From positions 842,399 to 906,398 of the forward strand of contig NZ_RPOC01000001.1 of the NCBI RefSeq assembly GCF_003946915.1: DNA of 64,000 nt, given 5' to 3'. The DNA comes from Flavobacterium ustbae (GTDB lineage: Bacteria; Bacteroidota; Bacteroidia; Flavobacteriales; Flavobacteriaceae). Below are positions 44,807 through 54,148 of this stretch, one piece after another (position 1 is the first letter of the stretch; each line of letters opens with the position of its first letter). Made by a program: the position numbers and the translations under genes. The notes below the pieces were generated by a model, which saw nothing but the letters and a program-made list of their open reading frames with translations, was not told the origin of the DNA and made no database searches.

Positions 44807-47302
44807 CTACCCCTTATCCCTCTTCCCCCACTTAACCTTCATTTTCCCCTCATTATCATAAGCAATCAAGTGCAGGACAATGCCGCGTTCGCGAACGGCT
44901 TTTCGTTCGGCTTTGGTGGCGAGTTTGGCGTCGTTTTTAGAATTTCTTAGCGGAACGGTGAGGGCGAGATTGGTGCCTCGGCCGAAAGAATAAATGCCTT
45001 CTGCGTCAAGGTTGAGAACGCTGGAACTTATGGTTAATTTATGGACATCAATTTGTTCTCCGCGAAGATTGAGCGAACCTGATAAATCGCTGAAAGTAAT
45101 ATTCTCTACATCACGAAGCGGAAAAGCAAATTTGCCGACTTTCATAATCGGTTCAAAGTTGAGCAGTGCGCCTTGGTTGACATTAAAATCGAGTTTTCCT
45201 TTCATCGAATTGACAATTAAATCGCCTTTACTGCTCATTAAACCCACGACATTGGCATTACTGGTAAATCGGCCGCGAATATTTTTCGGACTAAAAGAGG
45301 TGATTGCAAAGTTGTTGAAAGACCTTAAAAAACTGGCAATATCTACGTTGTTTACCTGAGCATTAGAACTAAAAACAAAATGATTTCCACTTGGCTTTAC
45401 GGAACCGCTAAAATTGATGCTTCCGCCAGAGGTTTGTAGGGTTCCGTTTTGGAGCAGGACTTTAGAATTCAGCATTTGCAAAGTGGCATGGGTGTTTGTT
45501 GCGGTTAATGATCCGTAAGTGATTTTGTCTGCTTTGAGGTTAATTATTGCCGTACATTTATCAATTACCGGTTTTAGCTGCGTCATAAAATTGACATTTC
45601 CCTTAACGGGCTTTTTCTGCGCTATTTTCTTTTGCGCGGGACTTTGTTTCAGTACGCCCAAGAATTGTTTTACATCGATATGCGGGCAATAAATATTCCA
45701 GTTTACAACCATTTTTTCTGGAGCATCATAATAAAGATTCAAGAAGTTGTCTATTTTTCCATCGATGCGGATGATATTGTTTTTGTGTTTGTAGGCAATC
45801 TTTTTAATGTAAAGTGCCTGTTCTGTAAACGATAATTGCACGTCTGTTTTTTCGGCTCTAATATTTTTCGGAAAATAATCAAAAGTTGTGTCGTCAATAT
45901 CAACATCGCCCGTAAAACGAGGCCTGTTGATATACAAGTTGACAATATCAAACTGAAATTTTAAATTGGCTTTGGCGTGACCGCTTTCAAAACGAAGAAC
46001 TTTATTGTTGGCCATTCCGTTGAGTTTCGAAACGTCAAAATCAGCATTTACAACCCCAGTGGCAATTGGTTTTTCGAGATCATTGATAACCGCTTGAGGA
46101 ATTGTAAGCGGAATAGTCTCGTATTCTGCTTTAAAATGGGTTAGAATAATGGCAGAATTCGGATCGCTGAAACCTTTTTCGGGTTTGAAATTATTAGTAA
46201 AAATGCCTTTGAAAGAACAATTGGTAAACAAACCATCAGGAATCGTCAATTCGTTGTTTCTAATGTCGGCCTGAACCACAATTTTTGGATCGCCTTCGAC
46301 ATTCAAGTCGCCTTTAATGTCGCAGTTTACTTTAATCGGTTTCTTCAAATCGAATTGGTTAAGTTTCGAACTGATGTTTGCCGATAATAAATTGGAAGCA
46401 TTTCGCCATAAAATATCCGTTCCGATATTGATTCCGAAAAGCGAATTTCCTTTTCCGATATTAAAGAAAGCTACAATATCAAAAGCATCAGAACCAATTT
46501 TAAGCTTTTTGGTATGAATGTCTATTTTCTGACCGGTTTCGGCATACGCAATATCAAATTTGCCTTCGAGTACTTTTTCTTTGGCAAAACTTCCGTGAAC
46601 GGTATTAAAAGCTAGACTATTAATTTTGGTTTTCAAAAACAGATTCGTTTGCCAGTTGTCATCGTCGTAATTTACTTTAGATTCTAAATTTGCTACGTCA
46701 AAATCAAACAATTTGTGTCCTAAGTGATTGTCGATAATCACATGAACTTGGCTGAGGTTGATTTCGTCTATTGTCGTTTCTGGTTTTTCTTTATTCGTTT
46801 GCGGTTTTTTCTTTTTTGGTTTAAAAATATTGGCGTTCGAGTAACCGTCTTCGGCTTTATAAATGTAAATGTCAGCGTCGTTAATTAAGATTTTATGAAT
46901 ATTAATTTCTTGCTGCAGCAAACTCCATATGTTTAAACGCGCTTCTATTTCTTTAGCTCTCAGTAAAGTATGTTTGTGACTTTGCCATTTATTGTCTTTT
47001 ACTTCTACCTCGTTAAGCGCAAGCGTAAAATAAGGAAACCCGGTTAAGAACTTATAATGAAAATCGGTTACGTGAAATTTCCCATTTATATTTTCGTTGA
47101 TTTTGGTATTGACTTTAGCGATTATTTCCGCTTTATTTTGGTTGAAATATATAGATAATCCTCCACAAGCGAGAAGCAATAATCCGAACAATCCTAAAAT
47201 GAAAAAAGCAAATCGTTTGGAGTATTTTCTAAAACGTTCAGATCGGAAAAAGGTCTTTATTTGGAGTAAAGTTTCCTGCATTGAAATTGAATTTGTATAC
47301 AT
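44807..47302 (-). CDS. AsmA-family protein
   Basis: 831 aa. One TM near residues 30-52 is followed by a long beta-rich periplasmic part. The opening FHVTDFHYKFLTGFPYFTLALNEVEVKD and the C-terminal strand run (LNLRGEQIDVHKLTISSSVLNLDAEGIYSFG) are AsmA-like; these proteins form a hydrophobic groove thought to carry lipids between membranes. The ATG at 47302 is used here, but the ATG seven codons later (47281) is equally possible. Stand-alone gene. Confidence 0.85.
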   Translation of the reverse strand: MYTNSISMQETLLQIKTFFRSERFRKYSKRFAFFILGLFGLLLLACGGLSIYFNQNKAEIIAKVNTKINENINGKFHVTDFHYKFLTGFPYFTLALNEVEVKDNKWQSHKHTLLRAKEIEARLNIWSLLQQEINIHKILINDADIYIYKAEDGYSNANIFKPKKKKPQTNKEKPETTIDEINLSQVHVIIDNHLGHKLFDFDVANLESKVNYDDDNWQTNLFLKTKINSLAFNTVHGSFAKEKVLEGKFDIAYAETGQKIDIHTKKLKIGSDAFDIVAFFNIGKGNSLFGINIGTDILWRNASNLLSANISSKLNQFDLKKPIKVNCDIKGDLNVEGDPKIVVQADIRNNELTIPDGLFTNCSFKGIFTNNFKPEKGFSDPNSAIILTHFKAEYETIPLTIPQAVINDLEKPIATGVVNADFDVSKLNGMANNKVLRFESGHAKANLKFQFDIVNLYINRPRFTGDVDIDDTTFDYFPKNIRAEKTDVQLSFTEQALYIKKIAYKHKNNIIRIDGKIDNFLNLYYDAPEKMVVNWNIYCPHIDVKQFLGVLKQSPAQKKIAQKKPVKGNVNFMTQLKPVIDKCTAIINLKADKITYGSLTATNTHATLQMLNSKVLLQNGTLQTSGGSINFSGSVKPSGNHFVFSSNAQVNNVDIASFLRSFNNFAITSFSPKNIRGRFTSNANVVGLMSSKGDLIVNSMKGKLDFNVNQGALLNFEPIMKVGKFAFPLRDVENITFSDLSGSLNLRGEQIDVHKLTISSSVLNLDAEGIYSFGRGTNLALTVPLRNSKNDAKLATKAERKAVRERGIVLHLIAYDNEGKMKVKWGKRDKG

Positions 47303-47443
47303 TAAAGATACTATAAAAATTTAACTTTAATTTAAATTTTTGATATTCAAATTAATGCGAACTTTATAAATAGAATCAAAATGTATTTACAGTATATAAT
47401 TAATGACAATACATTTATAATGAAAACTAATTTAGTAATGGTG

Positions 47444-47471
47444 TTTGATTTGTTTTAAATTTTTAAATTTG
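47444..47471 (+). promoter_or_regulatory. possible promoter of trxA
   Basis: TTTG (47444-47447) and TAAATTTG (47464-47471) with a 16-nt spacer, slightly shorter than the ~19 nt seen elsewhere in the window. Leader about 45 nt. Confidence 0.4.
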
Positions 47472-47522
47472 TACTGTAGTTTGAAAGTTAATAATTCAGA
47501 CATAATTTAATCTTAATATATT

Positions 47523-47840
47523 ATGGCATTAGCAATAACAGATGCTACTTTTGATGAAGTAGTTTTAAAATCAGATAAACCAGTAATGGTAGATTTTTGG
47601 GCAGCATGGTGTGGTCCTTGTAGAATGGTTGGTCCAATCATTGACCAATTAAGCGAAGAGTATGCTGGTAAAGTAGTTGTTGGTAAAGTAGATGTAGATG
47701 CTAACCAAGAATTTGCTGCAAAATACGGTGTGCGTAACATACCAACTGTTTTGGTTTTCCAAAACGGTGAAGTGGTAGGCAAACAAGTAGGAGTTGCTCC
47801 GAAACAAGCCTACGCTGACAGCTTAGACGCTTTGTTGTAA
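47523..47840 (+). CDS. trxA: thioredoxin
   Basis: 105 aa with the active site [10 protein letters not shown] (C-G-P-C) and the cis-proline in [10 protein letters not shown] cytoplasmic protein-disulfide reductase, here without a signal peptide. Single gene with a strong terminator, divergent from the AsmA-like gene. Confidence 0.97.
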   Translation: MALAITDATFDEVVLKSDKPVMVDFWAAWCGPCRMVGPIIDQLSEEYAGKVVVGKVDVDANQEFAAKYGVRNIPTVLVFQNGEVVGKQVGVAPKQAYADSLDALL

Positions 47841-47867
47841 TCTCTAAAGATTGCAATTGATATAAAG

Positions 47868-47898
47868 AAGGCTTCCGTATATATTGGAAGCCTTTTTT
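47868..47898 (+). terminator. intrinsic terminator after trxA
   Basis: AAGGCTTCC (47868-47876), 9-nt loop, GGAAGCCTT (47886-47894) and T run. Also serves the convergent M61 gene. Confidence 0.9.
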
Positions 47899-47918
47899 AT
47901 GCAATAATTTGAAGGATA

Positions 47919-49499
47919 TTAAAAATTAAAAATCGATTTTCTAATTTCCAATTGTAGTTTTGTTGGTTTTGGAAGTTCGCTGATGGTAAAATTCTTCTCT
48001 GTAAATTTTTCGCTTTTTGCTTCTGTTTTTAATGGACTCAAATCGATCTGAAGTCCTCCGTATTTTAAATATTTCTGATAATCGATCTCGTTTACCGAAT
48101 TTACATAAGTTTTAATTTCGTCCAAAGGTTTTCCGGCAATCTGCTCAGAAGCTGTCCAAAATTCTTCTTCTGTAAAACCTCTGCCTTTTTTCTCATAATA
48201 TTCATTGTAAAGAAAACGCATTACATCGTCTAGAGATTTTTTATTGGCAGTATTATTTCTGATTTCCAGATCCATCAGTAAACCAATTGTCGGGCCTTTG
48301 TCGTAATAAGAAATAATGGTTTGTTTGGCGTTGCTTTCATTGTTGAAGAAATTGGACCAGATATCAAAACTCGATTGCGATAACGACATATGTCTGCAGC
48401 CTTCTTCATTTTCATACTTTTTTATCGAACCAGAAAGATATTGCAGAGCATCTTTTCCTTCCATTAATCCGGCTTTTACCATTATAATATATTGGTAGTA
48501 TACTGTGAAACCTTCAGAAAACCAAAGCATAGTTGTGTAGTTTTCTTTATTGTAATCAAAAGGTCCTAACTCAATCGGACGAATTGCTTTTACATTATAA
48601 AGATGAAAATATTCGTGCGTTACAAAATTCATAAAGTCCAGATAGTCTTTTCTTGAACTGGAGTCGAAAGAACCTTTTGTAAAGATGGCCTGCGAATTCC
48701 AGTGTTCCAAACCGCCGCCGCCGGCTTCCATCATGATATAGCTATAGTTTTCGTATGGAATTTTCTTCATGATCGAAGTTGTAGCAGTCATGATTTTTTT
48801 CAGATCCGAAACAAATTTATCTTCCTGAAGTCCTTGTGGTGTTGCAACGCCAAGAGAATATTTTTTTCCTTCATTTTCAAATTCTATTGTTTTTTGATTT
48901 CCGATGTAAATAGGACTATCATAAAAAACATCAATATTTTTGGCATAAAAGCTATTTTTTGTCTCGTCTGTACATTTTAATCCGGTTGAAATTTTTGTCC
49001 ATTTTGCCGGTTTGTTCAATGTTATCGTAACAGGATTATCAATCTTATTTTCCACATGCATGAAAACAGTATTTGGCATTAAAAAAGCTTTTTCTGAATC
49101 TACATAAGATTCTGCAACTGATTTTTTATTGGCAAAAACACGGTATTTTACTGTGATTTTTGAATTAGATCCGTTTTCAATTGTCCAGCTGTTTTTGGTC
49201 GATTTTTTCCATTTAATCTTTTGATTTTTATCGTCTTTCACTTCAAAATCAATAATATATCTTGGCGTATTTAAGATTAAATAATAACCCGGAGTCCAGA
49301 CCGGAAGAATAAGGTTTGTTTTTTTGGATGGAAGATTTTCAAAATTCAAAACAACTTCTGCATAATGAGACTGAGCATCTTCAAAAGAAACAGAATACTC
49401 CATTTTTATTTCTTCGTTATCAGATTTATTTGCGGCGCTGCAAAAAAGAAAGGCGTGTAAGAGAAGTACACAATAGCATAATTTTATTGCTTTTGTCAT
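47919..49499 (-). CDS. M61-family (glycyl-aminopeptidase-like) metallopeptidase
   Basis: 526 aa with a signal peptide (cleavage near residue 23). The beta-rich N-terminal domain precedes a thermolysin-type zinc site: H295-E-x-x-H299 in VTHEYFHLYNVKAIRP, with ENYTTMLWFSEGFTVYY supplying the third-ligand Glu. Closest in layout to M61 peptidases; the PDZ domain common in that family is not seen after about residue 470, so this is a shorter version. Probably periplasmic. Confidence 0.88.
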   Translation of the reverse strand: MTKAIKLCYCVLLLHAFLFCSAANKSDNEEIKMEYSVSFEDAQSHYAEVVLNFENLPSKKTNLILPVWTPGYYLILNTPRYIIDFEVKDDKNQKIKWKKSTKNSWTIENGSNSKITVKYRVFANKKSVAESYVDSEKAFLMPNTVFMHVENKIDNPVTITLNKPAKWTKISTGLKCTDETKNSFYAKNIDVFYDSPIYIGNQKTIEFENEGKKYSLGVATPQGLQEDKFVSDLKKIMTATTSIMKKIPYENYSYIMMEAGGGGLEHWNSQAIFTKGSFDSSSRKDYLDFMNFVTHEYFHLYNVKAIRPIELGPFDYNKENYTTMLWFSEGFTVYYQYIIMVKAGLMEGKDALQYLSGSIKKYENEEGCRHMSLSQSSFDIWSNFFNNESNAKQTIISYYDKGPTIGLLMDLEIRNNTANKKSLDDVMRFLYNEYYEKKGRGFTEEEFWTASEQIAGKPLDEIKTYVNSVNEIDYQKYLKYGGLQIDLSPLKTEAKSEKFTEKNFTISELPKPTKLQLEIRKSIFNF

Positions 49500-49661
49500 T
49501 ATTCAAGTTTTTAAGTTCAGGTTTGTTTTTGGTAACTCTTTTAGGTTCTGTATTATACGTAAATCGCAACGATTTTTGACAATTGCGTACAAAAACACAG
49601 AAAACAATAGCAATATAAGAAGTACTTTTGAATAATGTTTAAAGAATTAAGCGAAATAACA

Positions 49662-51743
49662 TTATAAAGGTGAAATAATCGTAATTGTAGTTCCTGCATC
49701 TGGTGTAGAGCAAACTTCAATCTTGCAGTTTATTGCCGTTGCAAGATCCCGAATTAAATGCAAGCCCAATCCGGATTTGATTCCGATTACTTCAGAATCG
49801 TCGTAAAGTGCTTTAAATTTCTCCTGACTTCCACCCGAACCGTTATCGGTTATAGAAAGCAAAATTTGATTGTTTTCGCGTATGGCTTTCCAGATTATAT
49901 ACGGATTCTCTCTTTTTTCGAGAACTTTTATAGCATTTCCAGTCAGGTTTCGGATAATTGTTTTTAGATAATTTTTATCCGTATTTAAAATAAGCTGCTC
50001 CGGATTTTCAAAAGACAGGGCGATATTTTCATACTGTGAAAAATGCTTTTCTGTTTCTTCAAAAACCTTTTCAATCGCGATCTTTTTAAAATGCGGTTTA
50101 AAGTTTTCCATTTGTCCCTTGCTCCAAAGCAGAATATCTTCCATAGAGTTTAACAAATTCTCTGCTCCCGAAATCACTTTTGTCTGCATTCTCAAAGCCG
50201 TTTCTTCATTAATAAGTTCTGGACTTTCTTTTTGAAGATGCAGAAAATGAATCAGATTCGAAATCGGACTTCTCAAATCATGATTCAATATGCTAAAGAA
50301 ACGCGCCTTGATTTTATTGGCTTCATCCAATTCCTGATTCAACGCCTGAAGCTTCAAATTGGTTTTTTTCCTGATCTGGCTTTGTCTCCATAATAACAAT
50401 CCGATAATAAGAACCAGAATAATTCCTGCGGTCAGGAAAATACGCTGTTGTCTAGCATCTTCAATCTGAATGTTTTTAATGGCATTTTCGGTCGAAAGAT
50501 TCTTAATTTCCTGCGCTTTGGTTTTGTTTTGAAACCTAGCTTCTGCGTTGGCAATGTTCTGCTTAGCAGATTCTGCCATCATTTCGTCGTTGTTTTTGCT
50601 GTAAATTTCGTTATAATGATAGGCTTCTTTCCACTGTCCGAGTGCGGCAAAACTTTGAGAAAGCTTTTTGTTAATGTTGACAAAGGATTCTTTGTCGTAT
50701 TTTAGGGCATTTACAGAAGCTTTTTTTAAGGTTTCAATGGCTTTATTGTATTCTCCTTTTTCATACAAAACTCTTCCCATTATCGCATTGGCTTCCATAA
50801 TAATATCCTCATCATTGGATTTTTTTCCTAACAAAACAGCTTTTTCAGCATAAAAAGAAGCGGTTTGTGTCTGGCCGTCATTAACGTAATATTCAGACAG
50901 ACTTCGGTTGGCATAACTTAGATTGAGAAATAAAGAATCTTTTGGTGTAGGATAAGTATATATTTGGCTGTAATATTTTTGAATGCTGTCTTTTTCTTTT
51001 AATGAAACATAACAATGCAGGTAATAATTGCATAAAAAAGCACTGACATAAGGAGAATGAATGGTGTGTTTTTTAGCTTCGTTCAAATATTCAATTGCCT
51101 TTTGATATTGTTTCATTTTGGTATAAGCACTCCCAATTTGAAGATAAGAAACGGCAATATTTTCCTCATTAACCTTATCTTTTTTGAGCATCTTTTTATA
51201 CGAAATTGCTTTTAATTGATAACTAATAAAAGTCTCGTATTGGGCATTGTCCTGATAATATTCGGCTAAACTTCCATACAAAACAGCTTTGGTATAATTG
51301 CTTTTAGTAGTATCGACAACATTTTTAATGTATTGGGCCAAAGATTTACTTTTTGCGGTATCCTGAACCGAATAATAAGCGTAGTTCAAACGCATTAAAA
51401 CGGTTGTTTCGTTTTTTAAATGACGTGCTTTTCGAGCATATTTCCATGCGTTTTCATAATTTACCAGCGCATTCTGATATTGATTGTTGCTAAACTCGTA
51501 CGCAAGTCCTTTTTGAAGATAAAAACGGCTTTTGTAAGCATTTTGATTTTTAGCTATCAAAATTCCTTTGTCTGCAGCTTTTATTAGTTTTGGATAATCT
51601 TCTTTGTCTAAAAGTTGTGCAGTATATTGAAGCCAGACTTTCAGTTTTTCGTCTGTTGTTTTATAGCGCGATAAATTAGGTTCATGCTGTGCAAAAGCAT
51701 TCAAAGAAATGAAAACTAAAAGCAGTAACCTTATGCTTTTCAT
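49662..51743 (-). CDS. TPR-containing sensor histidine kinase
   Basis: 693 aa. A signal peptide (to ~18) is followed by about seven tetratricopeptide-like repeats (to ~390), one TM near 435-455 and a coiled segment. The dimerisation/phosphorylation helix has the histidine in FSILNHDLRSPISNLIHF. The ATPase domain shows RNLTGNAIK and ITDNGSGGS. The periplasmic TPR domain would sense a protein or peptide partner. Overlaps its LytTR regulator by 4 nt (ATGA-type), hence translationally coupled. Confidence 0.9.
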   Translation of the reverse strand: MKSIRLLLLVFISLNAFAQHEPNLSRYKTTDEKLKVWLQYTAQLLDKEDYPKLIKAADKGILIAKNQNAYKSRFYLQKGLAYEFSNNQYQNALVNYENAWKYARKARHLKNETTVLMRLNYAYYSVQDTAKSKSLAQYIKNVVDTTKSNYTKAVLYGSLAEYYQDNAQYETFISYQLKAISYKKMLKKDKVNEENIAVSYLQIGSAYTKMKQYQKAIEYLNEAKKHTIHSPYVSAFLCNYYLHCYVSLKEKDSIQKYYSQIYTYPTPKDSLFLNLSYANRSLSEYYVNDGQTQTASFYAEKAVLLGKKSNDEDIIMEANAIMGRVLYEKGEYNKAIETLKKASVNALKYDKESFVNINKKLSQSFAALGQWKEAYHYNEIYSKNNDEMMAESAKQNIANAEARFQNKTKAQEIKNLSTENAIKNIQIEDARQQRIFLTAGIILVLIIGLLLWRQSQIRKKTNLKLQALNQELDEANKIKARFFSILNHDLRSPISNLIHFLHLQKESPELINEETALRMQTKVISGAENLLNSMEDILLWSKGQMENFKPHFKKIAIEKVFEETEKHFSQYENIALSFENPEQLILNTDKNYLKTIIRNLTGNAIKVLEKRENPYIIWKAIRENNQILLSITDNGSGGSQEKFKALYDDSEVIGIKSGLGLHLIRDLATAINCKIEVCSTPDAGTTITIISPL

Positions 51744-52447
51744 GCCATTAAGTTTAGGTTTTCTTTATAACTTCTTCCAATCGGAATTACGGCATTATTA
51801 TTCAAAATAATTTCGTTTGAATTAATTTTCTGCACATATTGCTTCTGCACGGCGTAGCTTCTGTGAATACGAACGAAAGACTGAAAATGATTTTCTTTCA
51901 GTAAATTTCCGATGCTCGATAAAACACAATGTCTTTTCTGGTTTGTAACTACCAAAGTGTAATCTTTAAGCGCTTCGAGGTATAAAATTTCGTGAAGTTT
52001 TACTTTCGTCTGTTCGTGGCCTTCTTTTATATAAATGGTATCGCCGCCAATACTCGCTTCAAAAAGAGAGGCTTTGAGTTTTATTTCCATAAACTCTTCG
52101 ATACGATTTATGGTTTGGGTAAAACGATCCAGTTTTAAAGGTTTTACGATAAAATCTAAAGTTTCGATCTGAAAACTTTCTACCGCATGTTCGGGATGAG
52201 CGGTTATAAAAACACAGACAGGAACTTCTAATGCCTGTTTTCTAAATTCAATTCCGTTTAATCCTGGCATATCGATATCTAGAAATAGAATGTCAATTTC
52301 TTCTTTTTCTAAAAAAGGAACTGCCTCTTCTGCCGATTCAAAAACGCCTGCAATATCTAGAATAGGAAACTTCTTGGCATAAGAAACCGCCGTAAGCCTG
52401 TCTATTTCATCATCATCAACAATAATACAAGAGTATTTTTTCATCAT
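51740..52447 (-). CDS. LytTR-family response regulator
   Basis: 235 aa from the ATG at 52447 (a TTG lies one codon upstream, another ATG one codon downstream). Receiver domain with IIVDDDE, phospho-acceptor in DILFLDIDMPG and KPLK. The LytTR DNA-binding domain occupies the C-terminal half (IYIKEG, EILYLEALKDYTLV, FVRIHRSYAV). LytTR regulators bind direct repeats about two helical turns apart; such a pair lies just upstream. First gene of the unit with the TPR kinase. Confidence 0.93.
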   Translation of the reverse strand: MMKKYSCIIVDDDEIDRLTAVSYAKKFPILDIAGVFESAEEAVPFLEKEEIDILFLDIDMPGLNGIEFRKQALEVPVCVFITAHPEHAVESFQIETLDFIVKPLKLDRFTQTINRIEEFMEIKLKASLFEASIGGDTIYIKEGHEQTKVKLHEILYLEALKDYTLVVTNQKRHCVLSSIGNLLKENHFQSFVRIHRSYAVQKQYVQKINSNEIILNNNAVIPIGRSYKENLNLMA

Positions 52448-52464
52448 CAAACTGTCTTTTAAGG

Positions 52465-52507
52465 CAAAAATAAGTTGTCTGTCTATTTAAAATGCTGTTC
52501 GTCTATT
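52465..52507 (-). promoter_or_regulatory. LytTR-type direct repeats next to a -7 element
   Basis: Minus-strand TATTTTTG (52465-52472) is the -7 element. Twelve-nt copies TGTCTGTCTATT (52476-52487) and TGTTCGTCTATT (52496-52507), 20 bp apart, replace the -33 region. The arrangement suggests autoregulation by the LytTR protein. Confidence 0.5.
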
Positions 52508-52555
52508 AGCGGTTTTTTCACAGAATTTAATCCGGCAACTTTGTCCTGCAAATCC

Positions 52556-52585
52556 ATCACAAACAAACAAAACCACCTTTGTGAT
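52556..52585. repeat. 8-bp inverted repeat upstream of the collagen-like lipoprotein
   Basis: ATCACAAA (52556-52563) and TTTGTGAT (52578-52585). An operator or hairpin in the divergent spacer; low information content. Confidence 0.35.
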
Positions 52586-52653
52586 AGTTGCAAAAGTAAA
52601 AGCTATTAAGTTAAAAAAGAACTATTTAATTAAATTTTTTAAACCAAAATGTT

Positions 52654-53208
52654 ATGAAAACCTTTAAATCAATTTTTTTTATTTTTCTAATTTCAGTTTC
52701 AATAATTTCCTGCAGTTCAGATGACGGAGCACCGGGAGTTGATGGAGTAGACGGAGCACCGGGAGCACAAGGGCCAGCAGGAACTGCAAATGTAATCTAC
52801 AGCGGCTGGATTAATGCGCCAGCAGGAACGCCAGAAACAATAGACGGAACTTCAGGATTATCTACTTCTTTTGCTGTTCCGCAACTTTCGGCAGACATAA
52901 TGGCTAAAGGAACCATCTTGGTATATATGTCTTTTGGATCAGGAGTTAATATTTATACACTGCCTTATACTTCAACTGCCGGCGGATACGCTAATACAAT
53001 TACAGCGATTGCAAGCCTTAATACAATTAAAATCTTCCGATTTAAACATGCGGCTGACGGAACAACAGTTGGACTGCCGTCAACTCTTAACTATCGTTAT
53101 ATCTTAATTCCTGGAGGCGCGGCAGCTGCCGCAGCAAAAACAGCAAAACTGGATTATGCTAAAATCAGCTACGAAGAAGTTTGCGCACATTTTAATATTC
53201 AACCGTAA
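52654..53208 (+). CDS. lipoprotein with a short collagen-like segment
   Basis: 184 aa. Lipobox with lipidated C20 (VSIISC), then SSDDG and a Gly-x-y run (GAPGVDGVDGAPGAQGPAG, residues 25-43). The remainder (45-184) is beta-strand-like and ends with YAKISYEEVCAHFNIQP. A collagen-like spacer near the anchor would hold the domain away from the membrane. Function unknown. It is followed 46 nt later by a second lipoprotein gene. Confidence 0.8.
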   Translation: MKTFKSIFFIFLISVSIISCSSDDGAPGVDGVDGAPGAQGPAGTANVIYSGWINAPAGTPETIDGTSGLSTSFAVPQLSADIMAKGTILVYMSFGSGVNIYTLPYTSTAGGYANTITAIASLNTIKIFRFKHAADGTTVGLPSTLNYRYILIPGGAAAAAAKTAKLDYAKISYEEVCAHFNIQP

Positions 53209-53254
53209 TTTTTAAAACAAATCAACCAATTATAACTAATTAAAATTAAATATT

Positions 53255-53836
53255 ATGAGAGCTTTTAAATCGATTATAACACTTTTAATTATAACACTTT
53301 CTGCCGCATGCAGCAGTGATGATGACAAAGACAATACGCCAAAATTTGAAACAGAAAATCCGCTTGAGGCTTATTATACTGCAACAGGTTTTACTACTGT
53401 TTCCAATTTTGTTAACTCAGGAGATTATGAATTTGGACTTGCCTTTACGCCAACCGTAAAAGGAAAAATAAAGGCCATAACTTTAAAGCTTCCCTCGACA
53501 AATCCGTCTGTTCGTGTAACAATCTGGGATTTTGCTTCCAAAGCAGTTTTGCGCTCTGAAACCTTAAACGTTGCAACCGCAGATGTGCAGGTTATAAAAG
53601 AAATTAGCGAACTGGCTTTAGAAAAAGATAAAAAATACATGATTACCATGAATTCTAATGATTGGTACAAAAAAAATAAAGCTGATAATTCTAACGTGAC
53701 ATACCCAATTGTGGCAGGCAATATCACAATTAATGAATACAGATGGCTTTCTGGAACGGCACAAACATTTCCAACGACCGTTTCTTCCAGCTATAATGCG
53801 GGAGATTTAAGCTTTGATTTTCAACAAACTGAATAA
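53255..53836 (+). CDS. lipoprotein with DUF4082-like domain
   Basis: 193 aa. Lipobox LSAAC with C19, then an Asp-rich linker (SSDDDKDN). The domain has the DUF4082 layout of an 8-stranded jelly-roll: FTTVSNFVNSGDYEFGLAF, KIKAITLKLPS, VRVTIWDF, ISELALEKDKKYMITMNSND. Such domains occur in carbohydrate-associated or surface proteins; no ligand known. Probably co-transcribed with the collagen-like lipoprotein. Confidence 0.8.
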   Translation: MRAFKSIITLLIITLSAACSSDDDKDNTPKFETENPLEAYYTATGFTTVSNFVNSGDYEFGLAFTPTVKGKIKAITLKLPSTNPSVRVTIWDFASKAVLRSETLNVATADVQVIKEISELALEKDKKYMITMNSNDWYKKNKADNSNVTYPIVAGNITINEYRWLSGTAQTFPTTVSSSYNAGDLSFDFQQTE

Positions 53837-53870
53837 TTCTTTTTTTGGATAGCTTTTGAATTAGTAAAGG

Positions 53871-53900
53871 AAAAGGTTTGACAATTGTCAAACCTTTTTT
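53871..53900 (+). terminator. palindromic terminator after the DUF4082 lipoprotein
   Basis: AAAGGTTTGACAA/TTGTCAAACCTTT (53872-53897), perfect, followed by T residues. Confidence 0.85.
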
Positions 53901-53960
53901 GTTTGCAATGTAATGCTGGTTATTTTAACCGAAAAGTTTTTTTATTTCTATATGTTTTTA

Positions 53961-54031
53961 ATCGCGCAAAGTCGCAGAGACGCAAAGATTTTTCTACTTA
54001 ATTTTTTTAACAAACTTCGCGTCTTTGCGAG
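53961..54031. repeat. CGCAAAG / CTTTGCG inverted repeat
   Basis: CGCGCAAAGTCGCAGAGACGCAAAG on the left and CTTCGCGTCTTTGCGAG on the right. Same family as the copies at 35219-35360 and 41144-41190. Confidence 0.75.
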
Positions 54032-54066
54032 AATTTTTTTTGAATTAGAAAAAAACTTAAAAATAA

Positions 54067-54105
54067 AAGTTCGCAAAGCTTTGTTTGTTAAAGCTTTGCG
54101 AACTT
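54067..54105 (-). terminator. terminator of the metal-uptake operon
   Basis: AAGTTCGCAAAGCTTT (54067-54082) pairs perfectly with 54090-54105; on the minus strand it is followed by TTTTATTTTT. It lies 44 nt past the AztD-like stop. Confidence 0.85.
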
Positions 54106-54148
54106 GTTTTTAGCATTAAAAACTAAATACGGTTCTTAATTAACTAAA

